Source: Planctomycetota bacterium (GTDB lineage Bacteria; Planctomycetota; Phycisphaerae; UBA1845; CAIVHJ01). Taken from it: 11,369 nucleotides of DNA. Numbering within the stretch: the first letter of the stretch is position 1; each line of letters starts with the position of its first letter. A program made the position numbers and the translations under genes. Below the pieces are notes generated by a model. It was not told the DNA's origin. It did no database searches and saw nothing but the letters and a program-made list of their open reading frames with translations. The DNA lies in NCBI GenBank assembly GCA_022573485.1, contig JACZTW010000105.1:1-11369 (forward strand), read 5' to 3'. Positions 1 through 6,451 of the stretch are shown piece after piece.

Positions 1-1694
1 TTGTCGGTCTTAGCCATGCGGGCCAGGTACTGCTCGGGCACGGTCACGCCCGGCAACTCGTGGTGCAGAAATTCCGCATTGCGGCCGGAGGCGAAGGGGA
101 ACACCGCGGGGAAAATCGGAACTTCGATGCCCGCCTCGCGGATCATGCTCACAGCTTGGGCGAACTTCTCAGGATCGAACACCAACTGTGTCATGATGAA
201 CATAGCCCCGGCGGCGATCTTGCGTTTGAGCTTGCTGACCTCAAATTGCAGGTTCTTGAAGTTCGGGTTGAATCCGCAACCAATGCTGAAGCCGGTGGCC
301 TTGTGGATGCCCGCGCCCGCGTAGTTGATGCCGCGATTCAGGTTGGCAGCGATCTTGATCAGCCCGATGCTGTTGAGGTCATAAACGCTCGAGGCGCCGG
401 GCTGATTGCCCAGCTTGGCGGGGTCGCCGGTGATGATCAGTACGGACTTGATGCCCTGCACCCAGGCGCCCATCAGGCCAGCCTGAAGGCCGATGATGTT
501 GTGGTCGCGGCAAGTCATGTGCACGATGCACTCGATGCCGACTTGGCCCTGAACAAGAGCGGCCGTCGCGAGGTTGCTGACCCGCAACGTCGCCAGCGGC
601 GATTCACCCATCGTCAACGCATCGACGCCCATGTGGTGCAACACTCGGGCGCCGGTGAGAATCTTTTCAAAATTCAGGCCGAACGGCGGATCCAGTTCGA
701 CGAAAATGACCGCGCGATCCCGAGTTCGATCGAGATAAGTCTGCCGGGCCGGCGGCAGGATCGGCGTTTCCACAACTGCGGCTTTGGGGACTTTCTTGAT
801 TCGGCGTGGGGCGGGTTTGCACCGCCCGATGCGTTCGGCGATGGCTTCGATCGACTTCGGCGTGGTGCCGCAACAGCCGCCGACCAGATTGGCCCCGGCC
901 TCGACCATGCGTTCTGCCATGGTGGCCAGATACTGCGGCGCGGTGAGATACATAATCCGCCCGCCGACATCCTCGGGGAAGCCGGCGTTGGGAAATGCGG
1001 AGATCTTGGCCTTCGATCGCGAGCCGAACTCCTCGATGATGTGCAACACGTTGGCCACGCCGCGCCCGCAGTTGGTGCCGACGACGTCCGCGCCGAGTTC
1101 CACGAGGCTGTGCAGGGCCGAATAGACGTCGACGCCGCCGGCCGTGACCGCCCGATGTTGAAAGGTGAGCTGCGCGATGATCGGCAGGTCGGTGTGGTCC
1201 TTGACCGCCCGCACGCCCTGCTGCAGTTGCTCCAGATCGGAAAAAGTCTCAAGCAATATGACATCGGCGCCGGCGTCGGCGAGAATGACCGCCTGTTCCT
1301 TGAAGATCTCGTAAACTTCGTCCGCCGACCACACCACGGGATCGTCGGTAAACTCCTCGGAGGGCAGCGAGCCAATCGAACCCGCCACAAAGGCCTTTCC
1401 GTTGGCAGCGCCGCGGGCCAGTCGCACGCCCGCCGCGTTGATGTCCGTCAGGCGATCCGCCAGGCCATAGCCTTGCAGGCGGCCGCGGCTTGCGCCATAG
1501 GTGTTCGCTTCCAGAAACCGCGCGCCAGCCTGCACGTAGTCTTGGTGAACAGACTGAACCAAATCGGGCCGCGTCAAATTGAGTTCGTCGAAGTTGACAT
1601 CCAGCCCCACGCCGCGGGCGTACAGTTCCGTGCCCATCGCCCCGTCACCGATGAGCACGCGGTCTTCGAGCGTATCCAAAAAATCCGATTTCAA
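1..1694 (-). CDS. Bifunctional homocysteine S-methyltransferase / 5,10-methylenetetrahydrofolate reductase (3' end cut by window edge)
   Basis: The N-terminal half transfers a methyl group to homocysteine to make methionine; the C-terminal half is an FAD-dependent reductase making 5-methyl-THF. Seen: 564 codons without a stop, running off the left edge. Domain 1 (about 5-285) opens with GDGAMGTELYARG and carries the three zinc cysteines of the family, Cys209 in VGTNCGRG and Cys274/Cys275 in VGGCCGTTP. Domain 2 (from about 315) has FVELDPP, HMTCRDHN (Cys395), TGDP (422-425) and the late MTHFR motif MFIMTQLVFDPE. The architecture is that of B. subtilis YitJ-type fusions of about 610 residues, so roughly 45-50 residues are missing. 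Start: TTG at 1694, preceded by AGGA overlapping the thiE stop; the next in-frame ATG (codon 20) lies inside GDGAMGT and is too late. Last visible gene of the ribBA-thiE cluster. A 610-codon plus-strand frame antisense to it is not a gene. Confidence 0.95.
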   Translation of the reverse strand, partial: MKSDFLDTLEDRVLIGDGAMGTELYARGVGLDVNFDELNLTRPDLVQSVHQDYVQAGARFLEANTYGASRGRLQGYGLADRLTDINAAGVRLARGAANGKAFVAGSIGSLPSEEFTDDPVVWSADEVYEIFKEQAVILADAGADVILLETFSDLEQLQQGVRAVKDHTDLPIIAQLTFQHRAVTAGGVDVYSALHSLVELGADVVGTNCGRGVANVLHIIEEFGSRSKAKISAFPNAGFPEDVGGRIMYLTAPQYLATMAERMVEAGANLVGGCCGTTPKSIEAIAERIGRCKPAPRRIKKVPKAAVVETPILPPARQTYLDRTRDRAVIFVELDPPFGLNFEKILTGARVLHHMGVDALTMGESPLATLRVSNLATAALVQGQVGIECIVHMTCRDHNIIGLQAGLMGAWVQGIKSVLIITGDPAKLGNQPGASSVYDLNSIGLIKIAANLNRGINYAGAGIHKATGFSIGCGFNPNFKNLQFEVSKLKRKIAAGAMFIMTQLVFDPEKFAQAVSMIREAGIEVPIFPAVFPFASGRNAEFLHHELPGVTVPEQYLARMAKTD

Positions 1695-1700
1695 GAGTTC

Positions 1701-2363
1701 CTACTCGTCTTCCGTTCTGACCCGTTCCGCGGCGGGGGAACGGGTCAATCTCCATGCTTCCAGCAGTTCCCGTGTCGCCGAAGCGACATCATCGACGCTG
1801 ATCACTGCGCTACAGACCGCCAAGGCGGAGGCGGGCGCGCACTGCGCCGCATTTTCCAGTGTGATACCACCAATTGCGACCAGAGGCAATGACGTAAGAC
1901 GACGTACGGCGGCCAGGGTCTCCGGTCCGGCAATATGGCCCTGCGGTTTGGTGTGTGATGCGAACATCGGCCCGACGGCGATATAATCCGGCAGGTCGGC
2001 GACGGCCAATTTCGCTTGTTCGACGGTGTGCGTGCTCACGCCGATGATGCACTCGTCTCCGAGGATTCGCCGAGCCTCGCTCACCGGAAGATCGCCCTGG
2101 CCGAGGTGTACCCCGTGTGCGCCCGCCGCCAACGCAATGTCAGGGCGATCGTTGATAATCAACAGTGCCTCACGCCGCTCACACAGTTCGCGGATTCGGC
2201 GAGCGCGATCGAGCAGTTCGGCATCGGCGAGTTGTTTCTCGCGAAGTTGAATGGCCCGGGCGCCGCCTGCCAAGGCGGCTTCAGCCGTTTCGTACCAGTC
2301 GCCACGACAGAGCGCCTCAGTCAAGAGAACGTAGAGCTTGACCGTGCCAAACTGAGCGGCCAT
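1701..2363 (-). CDS. thiE: Thiamine-phosphate synthase
   Basis: Joins HMP pyrophosphate and thiazole phosphate to give thiamine monophosphate, in the cytoplasm. Seen: 220 residues, the usual length for a stand-alone single-domain ThiE, with the TIM-barrel motifs in order: QLREK (39-43), INDRPDIALAAGAHGVHLGQGDLP (70-93, with the substrate/Mg residues), IGVSTHT (107-113), YIAVGPMF (127-134) followed by a TK pair, and the phosphate-binding loop IGGI (164-167). The C-terminal motif is slightly degenerate (ALAVCSAVIS instead of the usual GVAVVSAI) and is followed by a charged tail of about 20 residues. The frame is open upstream, but ATG 2363 is the first normal start and places the first beta strand (KLYVLLTE) correctly; only a weak GGAT precedes it. 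It lies 74 bases after the ribBA stop and 6 bases before the next start, so it is probably cotranscribed with both. No TPP riboswitch was recognised upstream. Confidence 0.95.
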   Translation of the reverse strand: MAAQFGTVKLYVLLTEALCRGDWYETAEAALAGGARAIQLREKQLADAELLDRARRIRELCERREALLIINDRPDIALAAGAHGVHLGQGDLPVSEARRILGDECIIGVSTHTVEQAKLAVADLPDYIAVGPMFASHTKPQGHIAGPETLAAVRRLTSLPLVAIGGITLENAAQCAPASALAVCSAVISVDDVASATRELLEAWRLTRSPAAERVRTEDE

Positions 2364-2437
2364 CGAATCAAATCCGTGAGGCGCCGCGTGCCGCTGCGCC
2401 TGAGCTACAGAACTCGTTCGCGCGCGGGCGGGGCGCT

Positions 2438-3682
2438 CTAGAGTTCCTGCAGGAGGTGTCCGAGCTTGTCACGTTTCACGCGTAGGTAATCGCGGTTGTG
2501 TTCATTGGCGGCGATTTCAATGGGCACTTGCTCGACGATTTCCAGACCGTAGACCGCCAGACGCTGCGCCTTCTTGGGGTTGTTGGTCAGGATTCGGATC
2601 TTGCGCAGGCCGAGATCGCGCAGAATCTGAGCGCCCACGCCGTAGTCGCGGCGATCCGCCCGGAAGCCGAGCTTCTCGTTGGCTTCGACGGTGTCGTAAC
2701 CTTGATCCTGCAGCTTGTATGCTTTGAGCTTGTTGTGCAGGCCGATGCCCCGGCCTTCCTGGCGCAGATAGAGCAATACGCCCTTTCCGATCCGGTTAAT
2801 CTGCTGCATCGCCGTCTGCAGTTGAGAGCCACAATCACAACGCAGTGAGCCGAGTACATGACCCGTGAAGCACTCCGATTCGACGCGAACCAATACCGGT
2901 TCCTCGTGGATGACGGCGCCGCCGTGCTCATCGACTTGGCCGATGCCCCCGCACACCAGCGCGAGGTGCGGCTCGGGATCCACGGGTGTGCCGTACTCGA
3001 TCAGCGTGAAGTCGCCGAACTTGGACGGCAGTTTGATTTCTTCGCCGCGCTCGACGAAGCGCTCCCGTTGAATGCGGTACTCGACGAGATCGGCGATGGT
3101 GCAGATGCGCAAGCCGTGACTCTTACAGAACGTCGTCAGATCCGGCAGCCGGGCCATGGTGCCGTCGTCATTCATGATTTCGATGAGGACGCCCGCCGGC
3201 TTGAGCCCGGCCAAACGGCACAAATCGACCGCGCCCTCTGTTTGGCCGGCGCGGACCAGAACGCCTCCGTCGCGGGCCATCAGCGGGTTGATATGGCCGG
3301 GGCGCGTGAAATCCGACGGCGTAGCGTCGTCGGCGATGGTGCGGAGCAACGTCGTGCTGCGGTCGGAGGCGGAGACGCCGGTAGTGACGCCGAAACGCTG
3401 ATGGGCATCGATGGTCACGGTAAAAGCAGTGCCGAACTGAGTCGTGTTTTCACCCGTCTGCAGCGGCAAATTGAGCAACTCACAGCGCTTGCGCGTCAGC
3501 GGCAGACAGAGTACGCCGCGGCCTTGCTTGAGCATGAAATTGATGATCTCCGGCGTGACCTTCTCGGCAGCCACGACCAAATCGCCTTCATTCTCGCGAT
3601 CCTCGTCGTCCGCCAGGACGATCATCCGCCCCGCCCGCAAGTCGTCGAGGGCCTCGTCAATCGTACAAAATGGACTGCTCAT
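2438..3682 (-). CDS. ribBA: Bifunctional 3,4-dihydroxy-2-butanone-4-phosphate synthase / GTP cyclohydrolase II
   Basis: Supplies both precursors of riboflavin: RibB converts ribulose 5-phosphate to dihydroxybutanone phosphate and formate, and RibA opens GTP. Seen: 414 residues, normal for the fusion. The RibB half (1 to about 203) has DDEDRENEGD (25-34), FGVTTGVSASDRSTT (97-111), RPGHINPL (127-134) and GQTEGAVDLCRLAGL (146-160). The RibA half (about 208-414) has the zinc motif Cys271, Cys282, Cys284 (SECFTGHVLGSLRCDCGSQ), LRQEGRGIGL (306-315), DTVEAN (330-335) and RDYGVGAQIL (345-354). All key residues look intact. Start: ATG 3682 with GAGGA seven or so bases upstream. It is the first gene of a probable operon with thiE and the methyltransferase/reductase, served by the promoter at 3755-3783. 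Confidence 0.97.
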   Translation of the reverse strand: MSSPFCTIDEALDDLRAGRMIVLADDEDRENEGDLVVAAEKVTPEIINFMLKQGRGVLCLPLTRKRCELLNLPLQTGENTTQFGTAFTVTIDAHQRFGVTTGVSASDRSTTLLRTIADDATPSDFTRPGHINPLMARDGGVLVRAGQTEGAVDLCRLAGLKPAGVLIEIMNDDGTMARLPDLTTFCKSHGLRICTIADLVEYRIQRERFVERGEEIKLPSKFGDFTLIEYGTPVDPEPHLALVCGGIGQVDEHGGAVIHEEPVLVRVESECFTGHVLGSLRCDCGSQLQTAMQQINRIGKGVLLYLRQEGRGIGLHNKLKAYKLQDQGYDTVEANEKLGFRADRRDYGVGAQILRDLGLRKIRILTNNPKKAQRLAVYGLEIVEQVPIEIAANEHNRDYLRVKRDKLGHLLQEL

Positions 3683-3754
3683 GGTTGTTCCTCAATGGAC
3701 TACGCCGGCGCGGCATCGGTGTCGGTGTGCCCGAATTGCCGAACTGACTGGGGC

Positions 3755-3783
3755 ATTATAGATTAGGGAGGCAATCAAATCCA
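3755..3783 (-). promoter_or_regulatory. Candidate sigma70-type promoter of the ribBA operon
   Basis: A perfect TATAAT on the minus strand (3760-3755) lies 72 bases before the ribBA start. Seventeen bases further upstream is TGGATT (3783-3778), a weak -35 matching TTGACA at three positions. The leader of about 65 bases is too short for, and shows none of the conserved blocks of, an FMN riboswitch. Inferred from sequence only. Confidence 0.45.
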
Positions 3784-3802
3784 TCTAGCCGCCGGACGGG
3801 CC

Positions 3803-4570
3803 TTACCGCCTGGATACCTTGGCGGTGCGGACGAAACTGATGACCTGGGCGGCAGTCATACGCCCTTGGCGGGCATGGTGCGTGCCGTCCGGATTCACGA
3901 TGACGAGCGCGGGGACGTTGGTCACGCCGTACTGAGTCATGAACCGACGATTGGGCGCGTAACCCCAGTCCAGCAGGCAGTTTACGGTGTCGTCGAAGAG
4001 TTCCGCCACGTCGGGCCGGTCAAGCGTGCCGAACATCTCGTTGGCGTCGGCGCTGACGACGGATTTGTAAAATATGAACACCGGCCGATGTTGCTGATCG
4101 GCGATCTCGAACGCGCGCTCGTAATCCGCCTCCCAGTCGTAGTCAATCTCTCGAGGGATTTGCGGATTGATCATGGGCTGTTGCCCGGGCGGCGCGGCGG
4201 TTTTGAGGAAGTTCGTGATGCCCTCCGCGCTCATCACGCCCGTGCGTTGGTGATAGGTGCCATCGCGGTGAACGAGAATCACCGCCGGATAGCGATGAAC
4301 GCCGTATTGGGCGACATACCGGACATTCGGCTCATAACTTTCTTCGAGAATGCAGACGATTTTGTCCGCCAGCAATTGTTGGACCGGGAGGGACTGGATC
4401 TGCCTCTTCATTTCCCCGCAGTCGATCGACAGCCATGATTCGTAGTACACGAATAGTTCCTTCCGTTGCTGCTTGCCCAGCCGCTCCGCCCTGGAAAAGT
4501 TGACGAGCACAGGGCTGTTGCAGCCGCACATTGCAACGAGGCAGAAAACAATTGAGAAACGAACACTCAT
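3803..4570 (-). CDS. Putative lipoprotein with two tandem thioredoxin-like domains lacking CxxC
   Basis: I recognise the fold pattern but no named gene. Seen: from ATG 4570 a short signal sequence MSVRFSIVFCLVAMCGC followed by NSP, compatible with lipid attachment at the second cysteine, although the lipobox is imperfect. Two homologous repeats of about 100 residues follow. Each ends with the same pattern: PNxR, then QYGV, a proline at the thioredoxin cis-Pro position (YPAV, VPAL), DGT.H, and a closing helix ending TA. Where thioredoxins have WCxxC, repeat 1 has SWLSIDCGEM with one cysteine and repeat 2 has SVVSADANEM with none. Classical disulfide exchange is therefore unlikely; a binding or chaperone-like role is only an inference. 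A GTG at 4588 would add six residues (MLPHFT); neither start has a clear Shine-Dalgarno, and I prefer ATG because the signal peptide begins naturally there. Stands alone, 180 bases from the redoxin gene. Confidence 0.75.
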   Translation of the reverse strand: MSVRFSIVFCLVAMCGCNSPVLVNFSRAERLGKQQRKELFVYYESWLSIDCGEMKRQIQSLPVQQLLADKIVCILEESYEPNVRYVAQYGVHRYPAVILVHRDGTYHQRTGVMSAEGITNFLKTAAPPGQQPMINPQIPREIDYDWEADYERAFEIADQQHRPVFIFYKSVVSADANEMFGTLDRPDVAELFDDTVNCLLDWGYAPNRRFMTQYGVTNVPALVIVNPDGTHHARQGRMTAAQVISFVRTAKVSRR

Positions 4571-4680
4571 GGTGAAATGCGGGAGCACTCAGCGTGGCGG
4601 CACGCGCATGGATAGTTCTCGAACCGACGCAGACGAATCCGGCAAAGTGTAACGGGCGGCGAGCGCGCTGGCAAGGATAC

Positions 4681-4710
4681 AAAAAAACGACGGGCCGAGA
4701 GACCCGCCGT
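4681..4710 (-). terminator. Intrinsic terminator of the redoxin gene
   Basis: Read on the minus strand: stem ACGGCGGG (4710-4703), 8-base loop (4702-4695), stem CCCGTCGT (4694-4687), giving eight pairs with one G-U, followed directly by a run of T (4687-4681). It lies about 40 bases after the stop of the redoxin gene and separates it from the thioredoxin-like lipoprotein downstream. Confidence 0.8.
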
Positions 4711-4751
4711 CACATTCTTGATCCCACGAAGAGGATCCGCAAACTGCCGAG

Positions 4752-5393
4752 TTACTGCTTGTACTTTACGGAACAGCCGTAGGACTTGTTTTGGGCATTG
4801 GCGACGGTCTCGCCGGCCAGAACCTGATCCAGGGCGTCGGCCACGTAGACCGTGCGCTCGGTTTCGGGTTTCTTGCCCCGATGATCGTCGTCGATGGCGC
4901 CGGTGTATACAACCGCACCCTTCTTATCAATGATGAACATGTGCGGCGTCGTCTTGGCGCCGTAGAGGTGGCCGACGTTGCCGTTGAAATCGGTCAAGAT
5001 GGGATAGTTGACGCCCCATTTCTTGATGGTCTCATTGATCTCCGACTCCTTGCCTTCGTTGTAATGCGTCGAGTCGATGCCCAGCCACACCACGCCCTTG
5101 TCCTTGTACTTGTCCACCAGCTTGCTCATGGTCTGAGCCTTGCCGTGGCGGGCACAAATAGGACAGGTGTGATTGAACCACTCCAGGACCACCGCCTTGG
5201 TGTCTTCCTTCTTCAGGATGTCTTCCAAACTGTGTGTCTTGCCGGTCGTGTCCTTCAGCGTGAACATCGGGGCCGGCTTTCCGATGGTTGCATGGGCATG
5301 GTCGTGACTTTGGGCGCCGGCGGTGCCGCTCATCAATGCCCACGCCACACAAACTATCGCAATACTCAACAATCGCAGGATCCTGCTTCTCAT
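4752..5393 (-). CDS. Secreted redoxin / AhpC-TSA family thioredoxin-like protein
   Basis: Predicted periplasmic thiol redox protein. Seen: 213 residues with a Sec signal peptide (basic MRSRILR, hydrophobic stretch 8-22, AGA cleavage site after about residue 27), then a His-rich mature N-terminus (SHDHAHA). The redoxin domain (about 36-195) starts GKPAPMFTLKDTTGK, has the active site EWFNHTCPICARHG with Cys77 and Cys80, VVWLGIDST (101-109), and cis-Pro150 in KTTPHMF. The protein ends in SYGCSVKY (Cys207), an ending I associate with the PRX_like/redoxin group. A CxxC in this group is noteworthy because, as I recall, many relatives have CPFV at this place. Start ATG 5393 has an excellent AAGGAG seven bases upstream. 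It has its own promoter (5478-5507) and terminator (4681-4710), so it is probably monocistronic. Substrate and partner are unknown. Confidence 0.88.
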   Translation of the reverse strand: MRSRILRLLSIAIVCVAWALMSGTAGAQSHDHAHATIGKPAPMFTLKDTTGKTHSLEDILKKEDTKAVVLEWFNHTCPICARHGKAQTMSKLVDKYKDKGVVWLGIDSTHYNEGKESEINETIKKWGVNYPILTDFNGNVGHLYGAKTTPHMFIIDKKGAVVYTGAIDDDHRGKKPETERTVYVADALDQVLAGETVANAQNKSYGCSVKYKQ

Positions 5394-5477
5394 TGGTTGC
5401 TCCTTCTGGAATAAAACGAGGATTCATTGGATCATGCCGACCCTCCACACCCGTGGGGGATCGGTCCCGGTTGGATT

Positions 5478-5507
5478 ATTGTACTGCCTCCCGTGCATGT
5501 GACGCAA
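5478..5507 (-). promoter_or_regulatory. Candidate promoter of the redoxin gene
   Basis: On the minus strand TTGCGT (5507-5502) and TACAAT (5483-5478) are separated by 18 bases, a fair sigma70-like match. Transcription would begin near 5471, leaving a leader of roughly 75 bases that carries the AAGGAG of the redoxin gene. Predicted from sequence only. Confidence 0.4.
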
Positions 5508-5510
5508 TAC

Positions 5511-5600
5511 GCCGGATCTGCTAAACGACCAAGTCAATTCGAGCGGTGCAACACGTGGCGAGCGGTGCAACCCGTGGCTTGCCGTTTAGCAGGCGATCCG
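5511..5600. repeat. Inverted repeat enclosing a tandem duplication
   Basis: A perfect 10-bp inverted repeat, CTGCTAAACG (5518-5527) and CGTTTAGCAG (5583-5592), lies in the 284-base gap between the redoxin and Sir2 genes. The similarity extends outward: GGATC precedes the left arm (5513-5517), and its complement follows the right arm after three extra bases. The 55 bases between the perfect arms hold a tandem 19-bp duplication listed separately. A nearly identical copy of the right arm occurs at 11032-11048. It looks like a small dispersed palindromic element of unknown kind; I see no coding capacity. Confidence 0.7.
5541..5578. repeat. Tandem 19-bp duplication (two copies)
   Basis: Two adjacent copies, gagcggtgcaacacgtggc (5541-5559) and gagcggtgcaacccgtggc (5560-5578), differ at one base. 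They fill most of the loop of the surrounding inverted repeat. Function unknown. Confidence 0.9.
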
Positions 5601-5608
5601 AAGTATCC

Positions 5609-5648
5609 GAGATTCCCGCATCGAAAGGCATCTGGAAATGCGGGTCTC
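5609..5648 (-). terminator. Possible hairpin 3' of the Sir2 gene
   Basis: CCCGCAT (5615-5621) and ATGCGGG (5638-5644) are exact inverted repeats. The stem can be lengthened with GAGA/TCTC after a two-base bulge, giving about eleven pairs around a 16-base loop. It lies about 30 bases after the Sir2 stop, where a terminator is expected, but no T-run follows, so it may be a processing or stability hairpin instead. Confidence 0.35.
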
Positions 5649-5677
5649 CATTCTCATCGATTCCGGGATCGCTCAAT

Positions 5678-6445
5678 TTATTGCGATGGATCCGATTTTC
5701 GTGCCTTCAGAGCGGACACCAGCCTGGGCAGAATCTCGCCCGCCTTGCCGAACAGACACTCGTCCGCTTGCTCCGAGAGCGGCGTGCGCTCGAGGTTGAT
5801 TTCCACGACCAGCGCACCGTGAGCGCGGGCCCAGCCGGCCATCGAGGCCGCCGGCTCGACCACTGAGCTGGTTCCGACCACCAGAATGGCCTGACAGCGG
5901 CCTACGGCGTCCTGGGCGGCTGCCAAAGCGTCCGGCGGGAGCATCTCGCCGAACCACACCACGCCCGGCCTGAGTAGTCCTCCGCAATCGTTGCAGGTGG
6001 GCCTGCGGCTCAATTTGTCGCCAAAGTGATCGAATTCTTGACAGCAAGCGGTACATCGAGTCGTCCATATATTCCCGTGGAGTTCTACGATGTTTCTGCT
6101 GCCGGCTTGCCGGTGCAGCCCATCCACGTTTTGCGTGATCAATGTCCAGTCGTCAAAGACGGCTTCCAGAGCGGCGATTGCGGCATGGCCAGCGTTTGGC
6201 TTGCAGGCCAACAGCTTCTCGCGGCGGTAGTTATAGAATTCCCACACGCCCTCGGGATCGCGCTGAAACGCCTGCGGCGTGGCGACATCTTCGGCCCGCC
6301 GACCCTGCCATAAACCGCCCTGCCCCCGGAAAGTGGGCACGCCGCTCTCGGCAGAGACCCCGGCTCCGGTCATGCAACAGACGCTCCGAAGCGCCGAGAG
6401 CCGCTCAGATACGCGCTCGATGATTGCAGCCGGATCGGTTACCAT
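5678..6445 (-). CDS. NAD-dependent protein deacylase, Sir2 family class III (CobB-like)
   Basis: Removes acyl groups from lysine side chains, consuming NAD and giving nicotinamide and O-acyl-ADP-ribose; cytoplasmic. Seen: 255 residues, full length. NAD-binding TGAGVSAESGVPTFRG (26-41), then TQNVDGLH (104-111) and catalytic His123 in ELHG. Four zinc cysteines: Cys131, Cys134, Cys151, Cys154. GVVWFGE (161-167) and VGTSS (190-194) follow. Tyr71 and Arg74 in FYNYRRE match the Tyr/Arg pair that lets class III sirtuins (E. coli CobB, SIRT5) accept succinyl and malonyl lysine, so desuccinylase activity is likely but inferred. Start ATG 6445 gives the normal N-terminus. No Shine-Dalgarno precedes it, and only six bases separate it from the divergent gene. 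No neighbouring gene suggests a specific substrate. Confidence 0.95.
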   Translation of the reverse strand: MVTDPAAIIERVSERLSALRSVCCMTGAGVSAESGVPTFRGQGGLWQGRRAEDVATPQAFQRDPEGVWEFYNYRREKLLACKPNAGHAAIAALEAVFDDWTLITQNVDGLHRQAGSRNIVELHGNIWTTRCTACCQEFDHFGDKLSRRPTCNDCGGLLRPGVVWFGEMLPPDALAAAQDAVGRCQAILVVGTSSVVEPAASMAGWARAHGALVVEINLERTPLSEQADECLFGKAGEILPRLVSALKARKSDPSQ

Positions 6446-6451
6446 GGGTAT

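Noticed and set aside
674..1390. A 238-codon minus-strand frame
   Set aside because: It is an alternate frame inside the methyltransferase/MTHFR gene and is rich in Arg, Ser and Pro, as expected for a frame-shifted reading.
60..1892. A 610-codon open frame on the plus strand
   Set aside because: It is antisense to the methyltransferase/MTHFR gene and thiE, whose translations carry clear family motifs. The plus-strand product shows no recognisable domain, and such long antisense frames are common in GC-rich genes.
2364..2437. TPP riboswitch upstream of thiE
   Set aside because: The 74-base gap lacks the CUGAGA and ACCUGA-type blocks and is too short for the element plus a switch.
2858..3766. 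A 302-codon open frame on the plus strand
   Set aside because: It lies antisense to ribBA, which has every catalytic motif; the plus-strand translation is low in hydrophobic structure and unrecognisable.
3683..3802. FMN riboswitch upstream of ribBA
   Set aside because: The leader after the predicted promoter is only about 65 bases and I find none of the conserved FMN-element blocks.
3784..3802. Terminator just after the thioredoxin-like lipoprotein gene
   Set aside because: Only three-base-pair GC-rich stems can be drawn and there is no T-run.
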